Below, in pieces: positions 57,965-64,000 of a stretch of DNA of 64,000 nucleotides. Below the pieces are notes generated by a model that saw only the letters and a program-made list of their open reading frames with translations, had not been told where the DNA came from and did no database searches. The DNA is taken from the NCBI RefSeq assembly GCF_012570745.1, contig NZ_CP046212.1, positions 351,644-415,643 on the forward strand. The letters run 5' to 3'. The position numbers were made by a program, and so were the translations under genes. Numbering within the stretch: the stretch's first letter is position 1; each line of letters begins with the position of its first letter. This stretch comes from Enterobacteriaceae endosymbiont of Donacia dentata (GTDB lineage Bacteria; Pseudomonadota; Gammaproteobacteria; Enterobacterales; Enterobacteriaceae).

Positions 57965-59341
57965 ATGTTTACTAACTTAAGTAATAAATTATCTAAAACA
58001 TTATTAAAAATTAGAAACTATGGACGATTAACAGAAGAAAATATAAAAAAAACTTTAGATGAAATTTATATAAATTTATTAGAAGCTGATGTAGCTTTAG
58101 AAGTTGTTAAAGATTTTATTAATAAAATTAAAAAAAAAGCAATTGGAACAAAAATTAATAATAGTTTTACTCCAGGACAAGAATTTATAACATTAGTGAA
58201 AGAAAATTTGATTCAAATAATGGATTCTTCAAATAAAAGTATTAATATAGCTACACAACCTCCAGCAGTAATATTATTTACTGGATTACAAGGAGTAGGT
58301 AAAACAACAAGTGTTGTAAAATTAGCTTATTTTTTAAAAAAAAAATATAAGAAAAAAATTATTGTTGTATCTACGGATATATATAGACCAGCAGCTATAC
58401 AACAATTAAATATTTTATCAAAAAATGTAAAAATAGATTATTTTGATGTTAATCAAAAAAATTCTCCAATAGAGATATCTAAAAAAGTATTACATTATGC
58501 TAAAATCAATTTTTATGATATACTTATAGTTGATACCGCAGGAAGATTACATATTGATAATATAATGATGCAAGAAATAAAAGATATCCATAAAACACTT
58601 AATCCTATAGAAACAATATTTGTTATTGATGCAATGACAGGACAAGATTCAATTAATAGTGCTAAAAAATTTAATAAAATATTACCTATAACAGGAATTT
58701 TTTTAACTAAAACTGATAGTGATACTAGAGGTGGTGCAATCTTATCAGTTAAATATATAATAAAAAAACCAATAAAATTTATTGGTACTGGAGAAAAAAT
58801 TAATAATATGGATGTATTTTCTCCTGAAAAAATTACATCTAAAATATTAGGCATGTCTTCTGAATTATCTATTATTAAAAATATACAAAAAACAATTAAT
58901 TTTAAAAAAAATAAAAATTTAATTAAGAAATTACAAAATAAAAATAATCTAGATCTACAAGATTTTATAGATCAATTAGAACAAATAAAAAAAATAGGTA
59001 GTAAAAATATAAACATCTTATTAAAAAAAATGAAACTAAATAATATACAATATTTGTCACATCCTATAATAAATATTATTAATATAGATGATCAAACTAT
59101 TAATGATATAAAAACTATAATGAAATCAATGACTAAGTTAGAAAGAAAAGATATTAATATAATTAATTTTTCTAGAAAAAAAAGAATATCTTCTGGTTCT
59201 GGTATACCTATTACAAAAATAAATATTATCATAAAATATTATAATCAAATAAAATTAATTACAAAAAAAATGAAAAAAAATAATAATATATATAAAATAA
59301 TAAATAAAATTAAAAAATTTATAGGGAAAAAATTCTTTTAA
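57965..59341 (+). CDS. ffh: Signal recognition particle protein Ffh
   Basis: Ffh binds 4.5S RNA and nascent signal sequences to target inner-membrane proteins. The 458-residue protein (E. coli 453) has the N domain, the G domain with GLQGVGKTTS (107-116), DTAGRLH (190-196) and TKTDSDTRGG, and the M domain with the RNA-binding SRKKRISSGSG. The M domain is poor in methionine compared with E. coli; the C-terminal Met-rich helix reads TKKMKKNNNIYKIINKIKKF. The start has GAGGAA upstream. The four-gene rpsP operon follows 25 nt later, the same order as in E. coli. Confidence 0.96.
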   Translation: MFTNLSNKLSKTLLKIRNYGRLTEENIKKTLDEIYINLLEADVALEVVKDFINKIKKKAIGTKINNSFTPGQEFITLVKENLIQIMDSSNKSINIATQPPAVILFTGLQGVGKTTSVVKLAYFLKKKYKKKIIVVSTDIYRPAAIQQLNILSKNVKIDYFDVNQKNSPIEISKKVLHYAKINFYDILIVDTAGRLHIDNIMMQEIKDIHKTLNPIETIFVIDAMTGQDSINSAKKFNKILPITGIFLTKTDSDTRGGAILSVKYIIKKPIKFIGTGEKINNMDVFSPEKITSKILGMSSELSIIKNIQKTINFKKNKNLIKKLQNKNNLDLQDFIDQLEQIKKIGSKNINILLKKMKLNNIQYLSHPIINIINIDDQTINDIKTIMKSMTKLERKDINIINFSRKKRISSGSGIPITKINIIIKYYNQIKLITKKMKKNNNIYKIINKIKKFIGKKFF

Positions 59342-59366
59342 AATTTAAAATATGAGGAAAATAATT

Positions 59367-59600
59367 ATGGTTATAATTAGATTAACTAGAAAAGGAATAA
59401 AAAAAAAACCTTTTTATCAAATAATTGTCACAGATAATAGAAATGCTAGAGATGGACGTTTTATAGAAAAATTAGGTTATTTTAATCCATTTAATTTTAA
59501 TGATAATAAAAAAAAAATAATTTTTAATAAAGAAAGAATTGATTTTTGGTTATCTAAAGGAGCTACTCTCTCTAAAAGAGTATATAATCTATTAAAATAA
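59367..59600 (+). CDS. rpsP: Ribosomal protein S16
   Basis: S16 is a 30S assembly protein. I chose the ATG at 59367 (77 residues, E. coli 82), because GAGGAAA lies just upstream and E. coli S16 starts MVTIRLARHG, matching MVIIRLTRKG here. The core KKPFYQIIVTDNRNARDGRFIEKLGYFNP is fully conserved. The non-conserved C-terminus is shorter. It is the first gene of rpsP-rimM-trmD-rplS. Confidence 0.98.
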   Translation: MVIIRLTRKGIKKKPFYQIIVTDNRNARDGRFIEKLGYFNPFNFNDNKKKIIFNKERIDFWLSKGATLSKRVYNLLK

Positions 59601-59622
59601 TTTTTATTATTAAATAATAAAT

Positions 59623-60147
59623 ATGTTGAAAAAAAAAATAATTTTAGGACAATTTGGTAAAATTTATGGTATAAAAGGTTGGATTAAATTATTTTCTTAT
59701 ACTGAAAAAAAAATAAATATATTTTTTTATAAAAATTTATTTGTTTTAAATAATGAGAAAAATATTTTTTTTATAAAATTTAATAAATATATATGTCGAA
59801 AAAATTATTATATTGTTCAAATTAATCATTTATCTGATAATAAAGATGTAATTAATTTTATTAATCATAAAATTTATATATTTAAATATAATTTAATTAA
59901 ATATAAGAATAAAAATGAATATTTTTGGAATGATATAATTGGATGTAAAGTTTTTAATATTAAAAAAATTTATTATGGTGTTATTATTAATATTATAGAA
60001 ATAAAAATTCATGATGTTATTGTAATTAAATCTAATTATTTAAATATAAATAGAAAAAAAAATATATTAATTCCTTTTATTAAAAATAAAATAATAAAAA
60101 ACATAGATTTAATTAATAATTTTATAGAAGTAGATTGGTATTTATAA
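59623..60147 (+). CDS. rimM: Ribosome maturation factor RimM
   Basis: RimM binds S19 and helps 16S rRNA processing and 30S assembly. The 174-residue protein (E. coli 182) has LGQFGKIYGIKGWIKLFSYTE at the N-terminus, matching the RimM start, and the PRC-barrel-like second half with EYFWNDIIGCKVFN and ILIPFI. The middle is diverged and Lys/Asn-rich. The order in the operon supports the call. Confidence 0.95.
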   Translation: MLKKKIILGQFGKIYGIKGWIKLFSYTEKKINIFFYKNLFVLNNEKNIFFIKFNKYICRKNYYIVQINHLSDNKDVINFINHKIYIFKYNLIKYKNKNEYFWNDIIGCKVFNIKKIYYGVIINIIEIKIHDVIVIKSNYLNINRKKNILIPFIKNKIIKNIDLINNFIEVDWYL

Positions 60148-60174
60148 TTTTATGTATGGTATATAAAAATTATT

Positions 60175-60960
60175 ATGTTAATTAATATTATTAGTTTATT
60201 TCCTGAGATGTTTCAATCAGTTTTTAATTATGGTTTAATTAATAAAAGTATTAAAAAAAAATTATTAAACATTAATTTTTTTAATCCTAGAGATTTTACT
60301 GATACCAAAAATAGTAAAGTAGATGCTTATATTTATGGAGGAGGAGATGGTGTAATATTAAGAGCAGAACCATTAATAAAATCTATTTGTCAAGCAAAAT
60401 TAAAAATGAAAAATAATACTAAATTAATTTATTTATCTCCTCAAGGAAAAAAAATTAGTATATCTCTTATTAAAAAATTATTATTATATAATAATATAAT
60501 ATTAATTTGTGGTAGATATAAAGGTATAGATGAACGTATTATTCAGAATTTTGTAGATGAAGAAATTTCTATAGGAGACTATATTGTTAGTGGTGGAGAA
60601 TTACCTGCTATGATTTTAATAGATATATTAGTAAGACAAATTCCTGGAGTATTAAATCATATATCTTCATGTTATACTGATTCATTTTTTAATAATGGTT
60701 TATTAGAGGCACCTAATTATACTCGTCCTAGAGTATTAAAAAATTTATTAATACAAAAAAAAGTTCCTTCTATATTATTAGAAGGAAATCATCAAAAAAT
60801 CCAAGAATGGAGATTAAAACAATCATTAGGTATTACTTGGATAAAAAGGCCAGATTTATTAAAAAAAAAAAAATTAACTAAGAAAGAAAAAATTTTATTT
60901 AATGAATTTAAAAATTCTTATTTAAAGAAAAATAATTTTTTGGGAGAAAAAGATGAATAA
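60175..60960 (+). CDS. trmD: tRNA (guanine-N1)-methyltransferase TrmD
   Basis: TrmD methylates G37 of tRNAs with a 3' purine-rich anticodon context and prevents +1 frameshifting. The 261-residue protein (E. coli 255) has the SPOUT knot motifs [14 protein letters not shown] and [19 protein letters not shown], the start [11 protein letters not shown], and the C-terminal [20 protein letters not shown]. It overlaps rplS by 8 nt. TrmD would be useful in a genome with many homopolymer runs, though that is only a comment. Confidence 0.98.
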   Translation: MLINIISLFPEMFQSVFNYGLINKSIKKKLLNINFFNPRDFTDTKNSKVDAYIYGGGDGVILRAEPLIKSICQAKLKMKNNTKLIYLSPQGKKISISLIKKLLLYNNIILICGRYKGIDERIIQNFVDEEISIGDYIVSGGELPAMILIDILVRQIPGVLNHISSCYTDSFFNNGLLEAPNYTRPRVLKNLLIQKKVPSILLEGNHQKIQEWRLKQSLGITWIKRPDLLKKKKLTKKEKILFNEFKNSYLKKNNFLGEKDE

Positions 60961-61315
60961 TATTATTAATTATATAGAACAAGAACAAATGAAAAATTAT
61001 AAAAAATTTCCTTTATTTCGATCTGGAGATACAATAAAAGTAAAAATATGGGTTGTTGAAGGTTCAAAAAAAAGACTTCAAAATTTTGAAGGAGTTGTTA
61101 TTTCAATAACTAAAAAAAATAGTTTTAATTGTTCTTTTACTGTTAGAAAATTATCTAATGGTATCGGAGTTGAACGTGTTTTTCCTTTATATTCTAAAAT
61201 AATTGATTCTATTCAAATAGAAAAAATAGGTTACGTAAAAAAATCTAAATTATATTATTTACGTCAATTAACAGGAAAATCAGCACGTATTAAAGAAAAA
61301 ATTAATATTAAATAA
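60953..61315 (+). CDS. rplS: Ribosomal protein L19
   Basis: L19 is a 50S protein at the subunit interface. The 120-residue protein (E. coli 115) has [29 protein letters not shown] and [28 protein letters not shown], followed by [27 protein letters not shown] precedes the ATG inside the end of trmD. It ends 8 nt from the convergent recD, so there is no room for separate terminators. Confidence 0.98.
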   Translation: MNNIINYIEQEQMKNYKKFPLFRSGDTIKVKIWVVEGSKKRLQNFEGVVISITKKNSFNCSFTVRKLSNGIGVERVFPLYSKIIDSIQIEKIGYVKKSKLYYLRQLTGKSARIKEKINIK

Positions 61316-61323
61316 ATTTTTTT

Positions 61324-63177
61324 TTAGTTATTTTTATAATTTATAATTTTTTTTTTTATATTAGAATATCTTTTAATTTTTAACTTTATTGAATTATAAA
61401 AAATTAATTCACTACTGTAAATTGTTATATTTTTTTTTGCTCTTGTAATAGCAGTATATATAAGTTCTCTTGTTAATAAAGGATATAATTTATTTGGTAA
61501 TACTAAAGAAACATTTTTAAATTCTGATCCTTGAGATTTATGTACTGTTATGGCATATGCTATTTCGTATGCTGGTAAATTTTTAATGTCAACTATTGTA
61601 TATTTTTTATTTGTTAATAAAAATTTAATTTTTAATTTTTGATTACTTTTATCTAAATAAGTAACACCAATATCACCATTAAATAAATTTAAAAAACTGT
61701 CATTTTGTGTAATAATAATTGGTCTTCCGATATACCAATTATTATTTTTTATATTATTATTTATTATTTTTCTATTAAAGAGTTCTTCTTCTATAAGAAA
61801 ATTAATTTCATTTGTACCAAATAATCCATTTTTTACAGCACAGATTATTTGATAATCATTAAACTTATTTATAATTTTAGTGCTTTCATAAGTATTTTTA
61901 TTTAAATAAATAAAATACTTTTCATATTCATTAATAAAATTATGTATCATTAATTTATATTCTTTAATATTAAGAATATTAATATAGTGTATATTATTAA
62001 ATTTTTTTGATAAAAATAATTCTTTAATTCTTATAATATTTCCTTTTTTTATTGCAATTGCTAATTTATTAATTCCTGAATTAGTTTTATATCTATAATT
62101 ATGTTTTAATACGGTAATAAAATTACGAAAAAAGAAAGCTTTTTTTTTAATATTTTTTTCTATTTGATTATTAATAATTATTTTTAACCAAGAAAAATAT
62201 TCTTGTGTGAAAAAAAATTTTTTAAAATAACACAAATCTTTAAAAATATTTCCGTATTCTATAGAAGGTAATTGATGGTCATCTCCTAATAAAACTAAAT
62301 GACTTTTTTTAGATAATGTTTTTAAAATAATATACATTAAATTAGAATCTATCATAGATGATTCATCTATTATTAATAAATTTATATCTAAAATATTAGT
62401 ATTATTAAATGTATTTTTTCTAGTATATATACCTAATTTTAATAAACTATGTATAGTAGTTGCTTTGTCTGGAATATTTTTTTTTTCTTTCTCATTTATT
62501 TTTTCTTTAGGAATATTTTGAAAAAATTCATTTATAGATTCTGTTAATCTAACAGCTGCTTTTCCAGTAGCTGCAGCAACTTTTATTTTTAAAGTTTTTG
62601 AAAAAATTTTAATAAATGTAAATATTATTTTTGATATTATACTTGTTTTTCCTGTTCCAGGAGAACCAGTTATAATACTAATTCTGTGTGTTAATGAAGA
62701 AATAACAGATATTTTTTGTAATATTTCATTTTTTTTAAATAAAAAATTTAATATATTTTGAATTTTATTTTCTTTTATAAGAATATAATTATTTTTAGTA
62801 AAATTTTTAATTATAAAATTTTCTTCATCCCAATTTTTATATAAATATAAACAATTATTTTCCAATATAATGGGAGTAATTTTTTCCCCATTACTTACAA
62901 TATCTTTATAAGATAATAATATTTTTTCCCAATTTGTAATTTTATTTATTTCTTGTATCTTTTTTAATAAAGAAAAATATTTTTTATTTTTAAAAACTAT
63001 TTTTAAATATAATTTTGATATTGGTAAACAAACATTTCCTTTACCAATACTATTACTAAGTAAAGTAATAGCAAACATTAAAAGTTTTTGTTTTTTAGAA
63101 ACAAATATAAGAGCAAAATATAAATCAATTAAACGAATAATTTTTATTTTACATAATTTTTTTAAAAAATTATACAT
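61324..63177 (-). CDS. recD: RecBCD enzyme subunit RecD
   Basis: RecD is the 5'-3' helicase subunit of RecBCD (exonuclease V). The 617-residue protein (E. coli 608) has Walker A TGSPGTGKT (170-178), motif Ia AAATGKAAVRL, Walker B LLIIDESSMID, LGDDHQLPSIEYG, motif V AYAITVHKSQGSEF and the final YTAITRAKKN. All helicase motifs are intact, in contrast to PriA. The N-terminal 100 residues are diverged. It follows recB by 33 nt, as in E. coli (recB-recD). Confidence 0.95.
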   Translation of the reverse strand: MYNFLKKLCKIKIIRLIDLYFALIFVSKKQKLLMFAITLLSNSIGKGNVCLPISKLYLKIVFKNKKYFSLLKKIQEINKITNWEKILLSYKDIVSNGEKITPIILENNCLYLYKNWDEENFIIKNFTKNNYILIKENKIQNILNFLFKKNEILQKISVISSLTHRISIITGSPGTGKTSIISKIIFTFIKIFSKTLKIKVAAATGKAAVRLTESINEFFQNIPKEKINEKEKKNIPDKATTIHSLLKLGIYTRKNTFNNTNILDINLLIIDESSMIDSNLMYIILKTLSKKSHLVLLGDDHQLPSIEYGNIFKDLCYFKKFFFTQEYFSWLKIIINNQIEKNIKKKAFFFRNFITVLKHNYRYKTNSGINKLAIAIKKGNIIRIKELFLSKKFNNIHYINILNIKEYKLMIHNFINEYEKYFIYLNKNTYESTKIINKFNDYQIICAVKNGLFGTNEINFLIEEELFNRKIINNNIKNNNWYIGRPIIITQNDSFLNLFNGDIGVTYLDKSNQKLKIKFLLTNKKYTIVDIKNLPAYEIAYAITVHKSQGSEFKNVSLVLPNKLYPLLTRELIYTAITRAKKNITIYSSELIFYNSIKLKIKRYSNIKKKIINYKNN

Positions 63178-63210
63178 TTTTTTTTATCATCAAATATTAT
63201 TAAAATAAAA

Positions 63211-64000
63211 TTAACAAAATAATTTATCTAATTTACTAATTATTTTATAAGATGGTTTAATTTCCCAAATACCATTTTTTTTTTTTTTATGAATTCCTCT
63301 AATATATAAAAATATAATTCCTCCAAAATTTTTTTCATAATTATAATTATTAATACGATAATTTAAATATTTATGTAAAGCTAAAGTATAAATATGATAT
63401 TGTATATCATAACGATTTAAACATATATCTTTTTCAAGATATTTTTTTTGATAGTATTTACTATTATATCCTAACCAATTAGTTTTATAATCTATAATAT
63501 AATATTTTGTATTCCATAATAAAATTAAATCTATTATTCCTGTTAAAAATCCTTTAATTTTTTGAAAATTTAACTTAGGAAGTTTATTAGAAATAGAATC
63601 ATATTTATTTATAATATTATTAAATTCTTCAAAAAAAAGGAAATTTTTTATTGATAAGAAAAATTCAAATTCTGTTATTTTATTTTCATTATTTATTTTA
63701 TTTAAAATGATTTTATTTTTACCTAATGGTGTTTTTAAAATATTATTTAACCAATTAGTTAATATAATATTCCAGGAAAAATTAATATTTTTTTTAATTA
63801 ATTCTTTTTTAATAAAATTTCTTGTAATAGATTTTGTAAAATCTAATTTTTCAAAAATATTATGAATCATAATTCCTATATTTTTCCCAATAGGAAAAGT
63901 ATATTGTGTTTTTTTTATATTTGTTTGATTAAAATTTAAAAATTTATATTTATAACTATTATTATTGAAATAATTAAAATTACAACTTTGTTGTTTTTTT
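63211..64000 (-). CDS. recB: RecBCD enzyme subunit RecB, C-terminal nuclease part (runs off the window)
   Basis: The frame stays open from 63211 to the right edge, so this is the 3' portion of recB (at least 262 codons, E. coli total 1180). An internal ATG at 63870 is not the start, because homology continues upstream (FPIGKNIGIMIHNIFEKLDF matches E. coli FPRGASPGTFLHSLFEDLDF). The nuclease domain shows GIIDLILLW and YYIIDYKTNW, with the catalytic Asp, Asp and Lys of E. coli 1067, 1080 and 1082. YDIQYHIYTLALHKYL and FGGIIFLYIRG also match. The very end, downstream of the nuclease core, is close to that of E. coli. Confidence 0.95.
   Translation of the reverse strand, partial: KKQQSCNFNYFNNNSYKYKFLNFNQTNIKKTQYTFPIGKNIGIMIHNIFEKLDFTKSITRNFIKKELIKKNINFSWNIILTNWLNNILKTPLGKNKIILNKINNENKITEFEFFLSIKNFLFFEEFNNIINKYDSISNKLPKLNFQKIKGFLTGIIDLILLWNTKYYIIDYKTNWLGYNSKYYQKKYLEKDICLNRYDIQYHIYTLALHKYLNYRINNYNYEKNFGGIIFLYIRGIHKKKKNGIWEIKPSYKIISKLDKLFC

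Noticed and set aside
63211-63870. A stand-alone small nuclease gene of 219 codons
   Set aside because: The frame continues without a stop to the window edge, and the upstream part also matches RecB, so it is simply the end of recB.
1-64000. CRISPR arrays, insertion sequences, prophage or toxin-antitoxin genes
   Set aside because: No spaced direct repeats, transposase, integrase or phage-like frames were seen. Repetition is limited to homopolymers, the 7-bp tandem array and short inverted repeats.

Overview
The window is gene-dense, very AT-rich DNA (G+C roughly one fifth by eye), with long A and T homopolymers and almost only AT-ending codons. Every protein I could align mentally is closest to an Enterobacterales protein (E. 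coli-like SufABCDSE, NuoA-N with fused NuoCD, ThrABC, AroF-TyrA, BamD, RecBD). There are no transposons, phage genes, CRISPR arrays or restriction systems and hardly any regulators. This fits a reduced genome of an obligate insect endosymbiont of the Gammaproteobacteria. I cannot name the species from sequence alone. Complete thr genes plus aroF-tyrA suggest a role in amino-acid supply to the host.

Layout: (1) 1-1000: an rRNA promoter and leader pointing off the left edge, just downstream of murI, the same order as E. coli murI-rrsB. (2) 1.1-9.5 kb: iscS, pykF and a complete suf operon read right to left (sufA-B-C-D-S-E, then pykF). (3) 9.6-14.1 kb: murJ, ribA, sbcB, tRNA-Ser(GGA) and a YohD-type DedA protein. 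(4) 14.1-33.8 kb: one long leftward block, thrA-thrB-thrC followed by nuoA to nuoN. (5) 34.2-42.3 kb: parC, aroF-tyrA, bamD, a frameshifted rluD, dsbA, and polA reduced to its 5' nuclease. (6) 42.8-51.6 kb: typA, tmRNA (ssrA), smpB, grpE, rpmB-rpmG, rpmE, priA, mnmG. (7) 52-64 kb: nrdA-nrdB, a YdgI/ArcD-type amino-acid antiporter, ybgI, ffh-rpsP-rimM-trmD-rplS, recD and the 3' part of recB.

Together the genes give a complete proton-pumping NADH dehydrogenase I with the SUF machinery to build its Fe-S clusters, threonine synthesis from aspartate, entry into the aromatic pathway, parts of peptidoglycan and outer-membrane assembly, translation factors with trans-translation, aerobic deoxyribonucleotide synthesis, and a reduced recombination/restart set.

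The most interesting material is functional erosion inside genes that are still open. PriA keeps its DNA-binding ends and all eight zinc cysteines but has lost every helicase/ATPase motif. TyrA keeps chorismate mutase while its prephenate dehydrogenase half has lost its catalytic and NAD-binding residues. IscS lacks the C-terminal tail used for IscU. rluD and possibly smpB are interrupted at poly(A) tracts where one extra A restores the frame. AroF differs at a tyrosine-feedback position, and DsbA has CPRC instead of CPHC. Perfect AT-rich hairpins sit in several convergent gaps and look like bidirectional terminators. No wholly new multi-gene system was found.
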